A DNA stretch of 64,000 nt. It comes from Nocardioides islandensis. Lineage in GTDB: Bacteria; Actinomycetota; Actinomycetes; Propionibacteriales; Nocardioidaceae. The DNA is taken from NCBI RefSeq assembly GCF_015352455.1, contig NZ_JADKPN010000001.1:124001-188000 (forward strand). The letters run 5' to 3'. The notes below the pieces were generated by a model. That model made no database searches. It saw only the letters and a list, made by a program, of their open reading frames with translations, and was not told the DNA's origin. A program made the position numbers and the translations under genes. Positions 1 to 8,401 of this stretch are shown here, piece after piece (the stretch's first letter is position 1; each line of letters starts with the position of its first letter).

Positions 1-48
1 GGTGGCGACGGCGGCGAGGACGCCGGCGAACGCGGTGTGGTGCGGCAT
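1..48 (-). CDS. Partial CDS, N-terminus only (16 codons)
   Basis: Only the first 16 codons lie in the window; the peptide reads MPHHTAFAGVLAAVAT and continues beyond base 1. The ATG is preceded by GGAG at a usable distance, and the alanine/valine-rich stretch could be the start of a signal peptide or membrane segment. It lies 38 bp downstream of the aldehyde dehydrogenase on the same strand and may be the next gene of that operon. Too little is visible to assign a family. Confidence 0.5.
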   Translation of the reverse strand, partial: MPHHTAFAGVLAAVAT

Positions 49-86
49 GGGGTCTCCAAGGTTCTCGGACGGGTTCAGGACGCTGT

Positions 87-1523
87 TCAGGACGCGGGGC
101 TGACGGCACTCATCACATGCTTGACCCGCGTGTACTCCTCGATGGCGAGCACCGAGAGGTCGTTGCCGTGGCCGGAGTGCTTGTAGCCGGTGTTGGGCAT
201 CTCGACCGCGACCTCGAGGTGGCAGTTCACCCAGACCTTCCCGAAGTCCAGGTCGGCACTGACCCGGAGCACGCGGTCGTGGTTGCTGGTCCAGAGCCCC
301 GCGGCCAGCCCGAAGCGCACGTCGTTCGCGAGGGCGACGGCCTCCTCCTCGCTGCCGAACGGCTGGACGGTGATGACCGGCCCGAAGACCTCCTCCTGCA
401 CGATCCGGTCGCGCTGCCGCACACCTGTGACGACCGTGGGTTGGAAGAAGTAGCCGCCCCCGGCCCGGTCGGCCCGACCGCCCGTGCGCACGGTGGCGTG
501 CTCGGGGAGGTCGGCGAAGAAGCTCTCCACCTTCGCAAGGTGCTCGGCACTGTTGAGCGGGCCGTACGTCGCGTCGGTGTCGCTCGGCGGGCCGTACGAC
601 GTGGCCTCGGCCGCGCGGACCAGCGCCTCGACGAACTCGTCGTGGATCTCCGCGGCCACCAGCACCCGGCACGCCGCCTCGCAGTCCTGGCCGGCGTTGA
701 GGAAGCCCGCGCCGGCGATGCTGGCCGCCGTCGCCTCGACGTCGACGTCCCCGAACACGAGGACGGGCGCCTTGCCGCCGAGCTCGAGGCTGACCCGCTT
801 GAGGTCGTCGGCCGCGGACGCGGAGACCTCGATGCCGGCCCGCTCGCTGCCGGTCACCGAGATCAGCTGCGGCGTCGGGTGCGCCACCATCAGCCGCCCG
901 GTCTCGCGGGTGCCGGCGATGACGTTGAGGACGCCGGGCGGCAGGACCTCGCCGATGACCTGGGCCGCGAGCAGCGACGTCACGGGGGTCGTGTCCGAGG
1001 GCTTGAGGACCACGGTGTTGCCGGCCGCGATGGCCGGGCCGAGCTTCCAGACCGCCATGGCGAGCGGGTAGTTCCACGGCGACACCAGGCCGCACACGCC
1101 CACGGGCTCGCGGCGCACCGTCGACTCGAAGCCGGCCAGGTACGAGCCGCCGGCCAGGCCGCGCAGGTCGCGGGCCGCGGCCGCGTAGAACCTGAGGTAC
1201 TCGACCGTGCCGGGGAACTCGGCGTCGCGGACGAAGGCGACCGGCTTGCCGGTGTTGCGGCACTCCGCCTCCACGAACTCCTCCGCACGCGCGGCCAACG
1301 CGTCGGCCACCCGGAACAGCAGCAGGCTGCGCTCGCCCGGCGTGGTGCGGCGCCAGACCGCGAAGGCGCGGGCGGCGGCGTCGAAGGCGGCGTCCACGTC
1401 CGCCTGACCGGACAGCGGCGCCTTCACGTAGGCCCGGCCCGTCGACGGGTCGACGATGTCGGTGTAGTCGCCGCTGAGCGGCGCGACGGCTTTGCCGTCG
1501 ATGAAGTTCTCGAGCAGTTCCAT
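87..1523 (-). CDS. NAD(P)+-dependent aldehyde dehydrogenase, gamma-aminobutyraldehyde dehydrogenase (PatD)-like
   Basis: A 478-residue cytoplasmic aldehyde dehydrogenase that oxidises an aldehyde to its acid. The fold markers are complete: SPWNYP near residue 150, LELGGKAP with general base Glu247, and NAGQDCEAACR with nucleophile Cys281. The NAGQDC..ACR segment, the stretch at about residues 108-140 and the C-terminal EEYTRVKHVM resemble PatD-type enzymes of putrescine degradation more than betaine-aldehyde or succinate-semialdehyde enzymes. A GAGGA ribosome site stands 8 nt before the ATG. It lies 29 bp after the enolase-superfamily gene and is probably co-transcribed with it under the GntR-type operator at 2704. 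The likely role is the last step of the cluster's pathway; the true substrate is inference. Confidence 0.85.
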   Translation of the reverse strand: MELLENFIDGKAVAPLSGDYTDIVDPSTGRAYVKAPLSGQADVDAAFDAAARAFAVWRRTTPGERSLLLFRVADALAARAEEFVEAECRNTGKPVAFVRDAEFPGTVEYLRFYAAAARDLRGLAGGSYLAGFESTVRREPVGVCGLVSPWNYPLAMAVWKLGPAIAAGNTVVLKPSDTTPVTSLLAAQVIGEVLPPGVLNVIAGTRETGRLMVAHPTPQLISVTGSERAGIEVSASAADDLKRVSLELGGKAPVLVFGDVDVEATAASIAGAGFLNAGQDCEAACRVLVAAEIHDEFVEALVRAAEATSYGPPSDTDATYGPLNSAEHLAKVESFFADLPEHATVRTGGRADRAGGGYFFQPTVVTGVRQRDRIVQEEVFGPVITVQPFGSEEEAVALANDVRFGLAAGLWTSNHDRVLRVSADLDFGKVWVNCHLEVAVEMPNTGYKHSGHGNDLSVLAIEEYTRVKHVMSAVSPAS

Positions 1524-1552
1524 GGGGCGTTCCTCGGGGTCGAAGGGGGTGC

Positions 1553-2680
1553 TCAGGGGCGAGCGATGGTGAAGAGCGGGTCGCCGAGGGCCGCTTCGTC
1601 GATCTCGATGCCGAGGCCGGGCGCTTCGACGTACTCGACGCGTCCCTCGACCAGCCGAGGGCCGCTGGTGTCACCCTCCGGCCGGTAGGAGATCTTCATG
1701 TCCTCGCCCATGAAGTAGGCGGTGGCGAGCAGGTGGTTCGGGTCGACCGTGGCGGCGAACTGCGTGAGGGCCGCGGTGGCGAGGTCCGCTCCCTGCGGCT
1801 CGTCGGCCAGCACCATCCAGCCCGCGGCGTGGGCGAGGTCGCGGATGCGCGCCGCCTTGGTGAGACCGCCGACGCGGGCCACCTTGAGGTTGATGGCATC
1901 GGCGCACCCCGCGCCAATGAGCTCGAGGCAGTCGGCCTCCGTGCGCAGCGACTCGTCGGCCATCAACGGACGAGCCAGCACCGAGCGGATGCGGCGCAGC
2001 TCGGCGATCGTGGGGACCGGCTGCTCGAGGTAGGTGTCGACCCCGTCGATCCCGGCCGCGAAGCGCAGGGTCTGCGCGACGGTCCAGCCCTTGTTGGCGT
2101 CACTGGTCATGAACGTCGAGTCGGCCGGGATCGCGGCCGCGACCGCTCGCACGCGCGCCGCGTCGGCGACCGGGTCGTCGCCCAGCTTGAGCTGCCAGGC
2201 GCGGTAGCCGCGCTCGCTGGCCTCCTCGACCTCGGCGACCATCTCGTCTGCCGAGCCCAGGCTGATGGCCTTGAAGCCCGGCATGCTGCGCGACTTCACG
2301 CCGCCGAGGAGCTGGGCGACGGGCCGGCCGAGGAGCTTGCCGCGCAGGTCCCAGAGCGCGATGTCGATGGCAGCCTTGCCGGTCAGGTTGCCGATGACGC
2401 GGTCGTCCATGCCGTCGACCAGGACGTTGGCCTCGAAGACGTCGCACGCGAGGACCCAATCCGCGAGCAGCTTGACGGTGGCCTGGGCCGAGGCCGGGAA
2501 GCCGTCGAGGTAGTTGCTGCCCAGGGTGCACGCCTCGCCCCAGCCGACCGTGCCGTCCTCGGCGGTCACCTTGACGATCGTGGTGGGGAAGGCCGTGAGG
2601 ACACGGTCGTGCGACATCACGTAGGTGTCGTGCTGCGTCGGGATGTCGACGGCGAAGCAGGTCAGCTCGCGGACCTTCAC
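1553..2680 (-). CDS. Enolase-superfamily dehydratase/epimerase (mandelate racemase/muconate lactonizing type)
   Basis: A 375-residue enolase-superfamily enzyme that removes a proton next to a carboxylate and then eliminates or epimerises. Visible active-site elements are QLKLG (Lys165), SDANKGW (Asp194, metal), LEQP (Glu219, metal), ADES (Asp242/Glu243, metal) and INLKVARVGG (Lys266). The first lysine of the usual KxK is Gln, as in QLKVG-type enzymes such as cis-3-hydroxy-L-proline dehydratase; that resemblance is suggestive only. The GTG start has GGAGGA about 5 nt upstream. It is the first gene after the GATTGTCGACAATC operator and is followed by the aldehyde dehydrogenase. Sugar-acid dehydratase and amino-acid-derivative epimerase are alternatives. 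Confidence 0.8.
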   Translation of the reverse strand: MKVRELTCFAVDIPTQHDTYVMSHDRVLTAFPTTIVKVTAEDGTVGWGEACTLGSNYLDGFPASAQATVKLLADWVLACDVFEANVLVDGMDDRVIGNLTGKAAIDIALWDLRGKLLGRPVAQLLGGVKSRSMPGFKAISLGSADEMVAEVEEASERGYRAWQLKLGDDPVADAARVRAVAAAIPADSTFMTSDANKGWTVAQTLRFAAGIDGVDTYLEQPVPTIAELRRIRSVLARPLMADESLRTEADCLELIGAGCADAINLKVARVGGLTKAARIRDLAHAAGWMVLADEPQGADLATAALTQFAATVDPNHLLATAYFMGEDMKISYRPEGDTSGPRLVEGRVEYVEAPGLGIEIDEAALGDPLFTIARP

Positions 2681-2703
2681 GGTGTTCCTCCCATACCGGC
2701 CAT

Positions 2704-2717
2704 GATTGTCGACAATC
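2704..2717. promoter_or_regulatory. GntR-type operator, copy 1
   Basis: Perfect 14-bp palindrome GATTGTCGACAATC, 23 bp before the enolase-family start. On the minus strand a possible promoter TTGCCA-17 nt-AATCAT spans it, so a bound protein would block the polymerase. The same 14 bp recur at 10361-10374 before the ABC-importer operon. The core TTGTC-GACAA suits a GntR regulator of the FCD type, and the local GntR gene (2764-3489) is the natural candidate. That assignment is inference. Confidence 0.75.
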
Positions 2718-2763
2718 GACTATTTGGCAAGAGGTTGGTCCGCCCGGTGAGCGCCACGGCGGC

Positions 2764-3489
2764 TCAGTCCTCGAGGGCGGCGCCGGGCGCCTTGTGGACG
2801 TGGTGGGCCAGCTCGCTGCGGAAGCGCTCCATGTGGCCCTCCTCGATGAGGCTGGCCAGGTGCTCGTGCGCGGCCGCCAGCTCCTCGAGGTCGTCGTAGG
2901 AGCGGTGGTCCACCGAGAGGAACAGCCGCAAGCGCGTCTCCCAGCCCTGCCACTGCTCCGCGAGCAGTGCGTTGCCGGAGTGCTCGTAGAAGAACCGGTG
3001 GAAGGCCAGGTGGGCGTCGATCGAGGCCGCCATGTCGCCGCGGTTGGCGGCCTTGCGCAGTGCCTGCACCCGCTCCTGCACCAGTCGGGGCAGCCGGTCA
3101 CCGAGACCGGCCGCGGTCTGCTCCGCGGCGTACGGCTCCACGAGGTAGCGCAGCACCGCGATCTCCTCGATCGTGCGCGGGCTGACCTGGGACACGAACG
3201 CGCCGCGGAAGGCCACCCGCTCGACCAGACCCTCCTCCTCCAGCCGGGAGAAGGCCTCGCGCAGGGGCGCCCGGCTGATGCCGAGGTCGGCGGCGATGTG
3301 GGCCTCACGCAGCTGGGAGCCGGGGGCGAACGTGCCGTTGAGGATGGCCTCGCGCAGGACGCGATGCACGCCGTCGGGCGTCGTGCGTTGGTCCAGGGGC
3401 CCGAGTCGGGACTGCTCACGGGATTGGTCACGGGATTGGTCACGGGCCTGGTCTGCCCGAGAGGTGCCGACCGCTTCGGTGTCAGTCAT
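2764..3489 (-). CDS. GntR-family transcriptional regulator (FadR/FCD subfamily)
   Basis: A 241-residue regulator. Residues about 37-100 form the winged helix (GVHRVLREAI, LREAHIAADLGISRAPLREA, RLEEEGLV), and the remainder is an all-helical FCD effector domain. The domain contains DAHLAFHRFF and AAHEHL, histidines that in this family often bind a metal and a carboxylate ligand. An unusual N-terminal linker carries near-identical RDQSRDQSREQS units encoded by a 12-bp tandem repeat. The start overlaps the flavoprotein stop by 8 bp, so it is the last gene of the importer operon. It probably represses the two promoters bearing GATTGTCGACAATC, with a pathway acid as inducer. Confidence 0.9.
   Translation of the reverse strand: MTDTEAVGTSRADQARDQSRDQSREQSRLGPLDQRTTPDGVHRVLREAILNGTFAPGSQLREAHIAADLGISRAPLREAFSRLEEEGLVERVAFRGAFVSQVSPRTIEEIAVLRYLVEPYAAEQTAAGLGDRLPRLVQERVQALRKAANRGDMAASIDAHLAFHRFFYEHSGNALLAEQWQGWETRLRLFLSVDHRSYDDLEELAAAHEHLASLIEEGHMERFRSELAHHVHKAPGAALED
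3413..3450. repeat. 12-bp tandem repeat inside the GntR N-terminus
   Basis: Three adjacent 12-bp units of the form TGGTCACGGGAT (TGCTCACGGGAT, TGGTCACGGGAT, TGGTCACGGGCC), followed by the start of a fourth. The repeat is in frame and encodes the charged linker RDQSRDQSREQSR before the DNA-binding domain. Copy number could vary by slippage without breaking the reading frame. Confidence 0.85.
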
Positions 3490-4876
3490 GGTCTCCCACC
3501 CGTTCGTCGCTGCCAGGCCGGCTGCCTGCCAGATGATGCTGCGGACCTGCGAGGCGAAGCAATCGAGCCGCGGCGTCCCCGGACTGCGCTGCCGCCTCGG
3601 CCGAGCCGCCGTACGGCGCCAGGTAGTCGCCCGCGAGGACCACCCGGCCGCCGGACCGCTCGTTCCACTGTTCCAGGTGCGCGACCGACGTCGTGGCGGT
3701 CGGGTAGCAGTTGCCCTCGCGCCACTTGTGGACGTGGGTCTCCGCGATGGCCTCGCCGACCTCCGGCAGCACGGCGACGACCTCGTCGAGGAGCTGGCGC
3801 TCGATCTCCTGGTCGTCGACGTCCAGCAGTGCGGCGGCGCGGTCTCCCCCGACGTAGCACATCAGGCTGCGTGGAGCGGGCTGCCGGCCGGCGCCCTGGA
3901 CGACCGGGTTGGAGTGGTGGAAGAGCATGTCGAACGCCGCGCCCGGGGCGGCGATGGCGTAGACGTCGTCCCAGGGCTGCGGCGGGAGACTCGTGGTGAG
4001 GATCGACAGACACACGAACGCGCCGTACTCGACGCTCGCCAGGTCGGCGCCGACGTCGGCCGGCAGTCCCGTGACGACCGTCGTGACGCGCGGCGCCGGG
4101 ATCGCCATCACGACGTGACCGGCGCGAACCTCGTGCGTGTCGCCGTCGCCCGTGCGGTAGCCGACGAGCACGTGGTCGTCGTGCTCGGTGACGGCGATGA
4201 CCTCCGCTCCCGTCACCGCGTGGTCGCCGAGACGGCGCAGGTAGGCCTCGCCGAGGCGGCCGGAGCCGCCGGCGAGGTTGGCACCGGACCTGCCGCCCGA
4301 GGCCCAGAGCGCGCCGAACATGGCCAGCGCTCCGTCCTCGGTCAGCCGCCCGGCCTCGCCGGCCGACCGGCGCGCCGCGGTCTCGAAGATCTGGACGACG
4401 CGCGGCGCCGCCTGGCCCAGCGAGTCGCGGAAGGTACGGCGCGACCGCGCGCGCCGACGGGAGCGACGTTGCCGCTCGACGCCGAGCCGGGTCCTGAGCC
4501 CGAGGCGCACCAGGTCGAGGCGCTCGCGCGCCGACAGCGGGAGGACGAAGGGGTAGGCCTCGACGCGTCGCGGCCGGTGCAGGGTCCCGTCGAACCACAG
4601 CGCGGACCTCACCCCCGGGACCGCGACCATCTCGAGGCCCACGTCGGAGGCCAGCCGCGACAGGGCCGTGCAGCCTCCCGGGAAGACGTGCGCGCCGAAG
4701 TTCAGCCACACCTCGCCCCGGTCGGCGGAGTGCAGACGACCGCCGAGACGCCCCCGCTCCTCGAGCAGGAGGAGGTCGAGCCCGGGTACGTCGGCCAGAG
4801 CGGACGCCGCCGCGAGGCCGGTCGGTCCCCCACCGACCACGACGACGTCCACCTGGCGGGTGCCGGTCAGGTTCAA
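3482..4876 (-). CDS. FAD-dependent amine-oxidase-like flavoprotein (paralogue 1)
   Basis: A flavoprotein of about 464 residues. An N-terminal Rossmann motif (VVVVGGGPTG, residues about 11-20) and GRLGGR bind FAD, and a C-terminal AGDYLAPYGGSAE segment closes the flavin site, as in the amine oxidase/phytoene desaturase superfamily. The best start is the TTG at 4876, whose TTGA overlaps the stop of the binding-protein gene; it gives an N-terminus matching the paralogue at 10421. A GTG at 4888 is possible, and the frame stays open further upstream without coding sense. Landmarks shared with the paralogue are PWDD(V/L)YA, MLF(H/N)H(S/A)NP, SLMCY(V/A)GG and a GNC(Y/W) motif. It probably oxidises an imported amine or related compound; the substrate is unknown. 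Confidence 0.8.
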   Translation of the reverse strand: MNLTGTRQVDVVVVGGGPTGLAAASALADVPGLDLLLLEERGRLGGRLHSADRGEVWLNFGAHVFPGGCTALSRLASDVGLEMVAVPGVRSALWFDGTLHRPRRVEAYPFVLPLSARERLDLVRLGLRTRLGVERQRRSRRRARSRRTFRDSLGQAAPRVVQIFETAARRSAGEAGRLTEDGALAMFGALWASGGRSGANLAGGSGRLGEAYLRRLGDHAVTGAEVIAVTEHDDHVLVGYRTGDGDTHEVRAGHVVMAIPAPRVTTVVTGLPADVGADLASVEYGAFVCLSILTTSLPPQPWDDVYAIAAPGAAFDMLFHHSNPVVQGAGRQPAPRSLMCYVGGDRAAALLDVDDQEIERQLLDEVVAVLPEVGEAIAETHVHKWREGNCYPTATTSVAHLEQWNERSGGRVVLAGDYLAPYGGSAEAAAQSGDAAARLLRLAGPQHHLAGSRPGSDERVGDHD

Positions 4877-6483
4877 GAGGCCAGCCACATGTTCTTGAAG
4901 TCGGCGTTGTTGGGGCTGACCCCGGTGATGTAGTCGGAGATGCCGCCGACCTTGGGCGTGTAGGCCTCGATGGTCGGCGAGAACACCGGCACGATGTACC
5001 CGCCGCGCTCGTAGTCGATGTGCGCCATCTCCCCGATGATGCGGTTGCGCTCGGTGTCGTCGACGCTCGTGACCGCCTGGTCGTAGAGCTGGGTGTACTC
5101 GGGGTCGTCGAAGTGGTTGGCGTTGTAGAAGGAGTTGTCGCCGATCATCAGCTGCGAGGCGTTGGCCAGGAAGCTCTGGTTGGTGCCGTAGTCGGTGCCG
5201 AACGGGACCTTCAGGTAGTAGTTGCTGTAGAAGGTGCCCACGTCGTGCTCGTCGACCTGGACGTTGATGCCGGCGCCCTTGGCCGCGGTCGCGAAGACCT
5301 GCGCCATGTTGACCTCGCCGGCGGCCGCCGGCGCCGTGGTCAGCTTGATGCTGAGGTCGGAGTACCCCGCGGCCTTGAGCAGCGACTTGGCCTGGTCGAG
5401 GTCCTGCTCGCGCTGCGGCAGGTCGCTGGGGAATCCGGCGTCGTACGGGCTGAAGACGTCGTTGCCGACCTTCCCGTAGCCGCCGAAGACCTGGTCGAGC
5501 ATCTGCTGGCGGTTCGGGATGAGACGGAACGCCTGCCGGACCCGGACGTCGGAGAACGGCTCCGCCTGGCAGTTCATGGTGAACGGCACCCAGTTGCCGG
5601 ACTCGTTGATCTTCACGTTGTAGCCGCCGCTCTTGAGGGCGGCGACCGAGCCGGCGGACAGCGCGTTGACGATGTCGACCTGGCCGGACTGGAAGGCACT
5701 GAGCTGGCTCGACTCGTCGGTGATGTTCTGGATCACGATCTCGTCGAGGTACGGGAGCCCGGACTGCCAGTAGTTCTCGTTGCGGACGAAGGTGCTCTCC
5801 TCGCCGGCCGTGAAGCTCTTGAACTTGAAGGGTCCGGTGCCGTCCGGCTTCGCGGGGTCGAAGCCGCGCGGGACCATGTAGAAGTACGGGAACGACAGGT
5901 TGTTCATCAAGATGCCGAAGGGCTTGCTGAACACGACCTTGGCCGTCGTGTCGTCGACGGCCTTCGAGGCCTTCATGTCGATCGGTCCCAGGAGGAAGGC
6001 TCCGGGGTACTTGTTGTCGAGGATCCGCTGGAAGCTGAAGAGAACGTCCTCGGCCGTGAAGGGCTTGCCGTTGTGGGTGGTCACCCCGGACTGGATGGTG
6101 ATCGTCCACTCGGTGCCGTCGGCGTTCGGGGTGATCTCCTTGGCGAGCACCATGGTCGGCGTGCCGTCGGCGGCCATCCACACCAGCGGGTCGTAGAGCT
6201 GCTGGACCCGCAGCTGGTCCGGCAGGGTCGCCCACGCCTGCGGGTCGAGGGTGTCGGTGGTGCCGCCGCCGGTGCTGCCGACGCGGAGCGTGCCTCCCTT
6301 CTTCGGCGCCCCCGAAGCGCCGCCCGAGCTCGGGGAGGAGGAGCTGCCGTCGGAGCCACAGGCCGTCAGCAGGCCTCCGGTCGTCACCACTGCGAGGCCG
6401 AGAGAGGTGATCTGGAGGAACTTGCGACGGTTCAGGTCGACGGCTCCAGCCATGTTCAACGGGTTCGGTGGTGCGATCTTCAT
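4873..6483 (-). CDS. ABC transporter substrate-binding lipoprotein (family 5, peptide/nickel/opine type)
   Basis: A 536-residue extracytoplasmic binding protein. The N-terminus has a twin-arginine motif (NRRKFLQ, residues 18-24), a hydrophobic stretch and a lipobox LTAC with Cys42, so it is probably exported folded by Tat and lipid-anchored. A Ser/Gly linker follows, then the family 5 body (GGTLRVG near the start, RQAFRLIPNRQQ mid-protein). The family binds peptides, nickel chelates, opines and oligosaccharides, so the ligand cannot be read from it. GAGGAC stands before the ATG. It is separated by 103 bp from the ATPase gene and overlaps the flavoprotein start. Confidence 0.92.
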   Translation of the reverse strand: MKIAPPNPLNMAGAVDLNRRKFLQITSLGLAVVTTGGLLTACGSDGSSSSPSSGGASGAPKKGGTLRVGSTGGGTTDTLDPQAWATLPDQLRVQQLYDPLVWMAADGTPTMVLAKEITPNADGTEWTITIQSGVTTHNGKPFTAEDVLFSFQRILDNKYPGAFLLGPIDMKASKAVDDTTAKVVFSKPFGILMNNLSFPYFYMVPRGFDPAKPDGTGPFKFKSFTAGEESTFVRNENYWQSGLPYLDEIVIQNITDESSQLSAFQSGQVDIVNALSAGSVAALKSGGYNVKINESGNWVPFTMNCQAEPFSDVRVRQAFRLIPNRQQMLDQVFGGYGKVGNDVFSPYDAGFPSDLPQREQDLDQAKSLLKAAGYSDLSIKLTTAPAAAGEVNMAQVFATAAKGAGINVQVDEHDVGTFYSNYYLKVPFGTDYGTNQSFLANASQLMIGDNSFYNANHFDDPEYTQLYDQAVTSVDDTERNRIIGEMAHIDYERGGYIVPVFSPTIEAYTPKVGGISDYITGVSPNNADFKNMWLAS

Positions 6484-6586
6484 GGTGTCCTCGTGTTCTT
6501 CAGCGGGTTGAGGGCGGTCTCCCGGACGCCGAGCCGCGCGGGCGGGATGGTGCTGGCAACAGGTGCGGGTGGTTCGGGCGGGGCGG

Positions 6587-8401
6587 CTAGCTGGCGACGG
6601 CTTCGGTGCGTCCGAGATCGGGCAGGTCGGCGAGGAGCTTCTGGGTGTAGCTGTGCGAGGGGTCGCTCAGGACGGTCTCGACCGGCCCGTGCTCGACGAC
6701 CCGGCCGCCCTCGAGCACGACGACGTCCTGGGCGAGGCTGCGCACGACGGCGAGGTTGTGGGTGATGAACAGCAGGGACAGGCCGCGCTCGTGCTGCAGC
6801 CGGCGCAGCTGCTCGACGAGCAGGGCCTGCACCGAGACGTCCAGGGCCGAGGTGATCTCGTCGCACACCAGGACCTCCGGCTCGACCGTCAGCGCCCGGC
6901 CGACGGCCACGCGCTGACGCTCACCACCCGAGAGCTGGTCCGGCATCCGGTCGGCGTACGCCGTACTCAGGGCCACCTCGGAGAGGACGCTCTCGACGCG
7001 GTCGCGGCGGGCCCGACGGTCGAGCCTGGTGAAGTGCCGCAGGGGCTCCTCGATGTTCTGGCCGACCGACATGCGCGGGTTCAGGGAGGCGTAGGGGTTC
7101 TGGAAGACGTACTGGATCTGGCGCCGCAGCTCGGTGGACCGGTCCTTGGGCCTGGGGCCGATGGCGACGTCCTCGAAGGTGACGGATCCGTGCCACCGGT
7201 CGTGGAGTCCGACCAGGCACCGGGCCAGGGTGGTCTTCCCTGAGCCGGACTCGCCGACCACGGCGGTGCAGCGCCCGGCCCGCAGGTCGATGTCGACCTC
7301 GTGCAGGACCTCGCGCGCGCCGTAGTGCGCGACCAGGTTCCTGACTTCGAGCACCGTCCCGCGGTCCGGTACCTGCGGCGCGGCCGGGCGGTCCGCGATC
7401 TTGAACGTGCCCCGCTCGACCGGGTGGAAGCAGCGCGCCTCCTGGCCGGCGCCGACCGTCACCAGCTCGGGGAGCGTCGCGCGGCAGTCGGGCTGCACGC
7501 GGTGGCACCGGTCGGCGAAGCCGCACCCGGCGGGCCAGGCGCCGGGGCGCGGCGGCCGGCCCTCGATGCCCTCGAGGGTGGTGGCCCGGACGGCGGACGG
7601 GGCCGCGGCGATCAGGCCCGCGGTGTAGGGGTGCCGCGGGTCGGCGAACAGCTGCGCGGCGGGGCCGATCTCGGCGAGCCGGCCGGCGTACATGACGGCG
7701 ACGCGGTCGGCGATCTGGGCGACCACGGCCAGGTCGTGGCTGATGTAGACCGACATCACCTGGTGGCGCGCGGTCAGCTCGCGCACCGTGTCGAGCACCC
7801 GGCGCTGGGTCGTGACGTCGAGCCCGGTGGTGGGTTCGTCGAGCACGATGACGCGCGGGCGGGCGGCGAAGGCCATCGCGATCGCGACCCGCTGCTGCTG
7901 CCCGCCCGACAGCTGGTGCGGGTAGCGCCCCAGGAGCTCGGGGTCGGCCGGCAGACCGACCTCGGCGAGCACCTCGAGCACGCGGTCGTCGACCGACTGT
8001 CCGGCCGGCAGGACGCCCCGGTGCACGGTGAGGGCCTCGCGCAGCTGCCACCCGACCCGGTGACCGGGGTTCAGGCCGGCACCGGGGTCCTGGGGCACGT
8101 AGCTGATCAGCGAGCCCCGGGCCTCCCGCAGCTGCCCGGGCGGGAGCGCCAGGACGTCGCGCTCGTCGATCCGCACCTCACCGGCGGCGATCTGCAGACC
8201 TCGCCGGGCCAGACCGAGCAGGGCGACCGCGACGGTCGACTTCCCGGAGCCGGACTCGCCGACCATGCCCAGCACCTGGCCGGGACGCAGCTCGAAGGCG
8301 ACGTCCTCGACGATCGGCGTACGACGCGACTTGCCGACCACGGTCAGGCCGCTGACCCGCAGTCCCGTCGTCGCCGGGGCGACCGCGCCGAGCGTGCTCA
8401 C
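6587..8401 (-). CDS. Fused double ABC ATPase (OppD-OppF type)
   Basis: A 604-residue protein holding two complete ABC domains in tandem. The first has Walker A GESGSGKST (about residues 48-56), LSGGQQQR and VLDEPTTGLD; the second has GESGSGKTT, LSGGERQR and VCDEITSALD. Each half ends with the peptide-importer tail, and the first carries the cysteine-containing CGFADRC segment typical of OppD/DppD. It powers uptake through the two permeases encoded just upstream. The start is the GTG at 8401, whose GTGA overlaps the stop of the second permease. Fusion of the two ATPases is known in this transporter class. Confidence 0.93.
   Translation of the reverse strand: MSTLGAVAPATTGLRVSGLTVVGKSRRTPIVEDVAFELRPGQVLGMVGESGSGKSTVAVALLGLARRGLQIAAGEVRIDERDVLALPPGQLREARGSLISYVPQDPGAGLNPGHRVGWQLREALTVHRGVLPAGQSVDDRVLEVLAEVGLPADPELLGRYPHQLSGGQQQRVAIAMAFAARPRVIVLDEPTTGLDVTTQRRVLDTVRELTARHQVMSVYISHDLAVVAQIADRVAVMYAGRLAEIGPAAQLFADPRHPYTAGLIAAAPSAVRATTLEGIEGRPPRPGAWPAGCGFADRCHRVQPDCRATLPELVTVGAGQEARCFHPVERGTFKIADRPAAPQVPDRGTVLEVRNLVAHYGAREVLHEVDIDLRAGRCTAVVGESGSGKTTLARCLVGLHDRWHGSVTFEDVAIGPRPKDRSTELRRQIQYVFQNPYASLNPRMSVGQNIEEPLRHFTRLDRRARRDRVESVLSEVALSTAYADRMPDQLSGGERQRVAVGRALTVEPEVLVCDEITSALDVSVQALLVEQLRRLQHERGLSLLFITHNLAVVRSLAQDVVVLEGGRVVEHGPVETVLSDPSHSYTQKLLADLPDLGRTEAVAS

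Noticed and set aside
3482..6235. A single 917-residue reading frame covering the flavoprotein and most of the binding-protein gene
   Set aside because: The part above 4876 is the out-of-frame shadow of the binding-protein gene; only the flavoprotein portion has family sequence.
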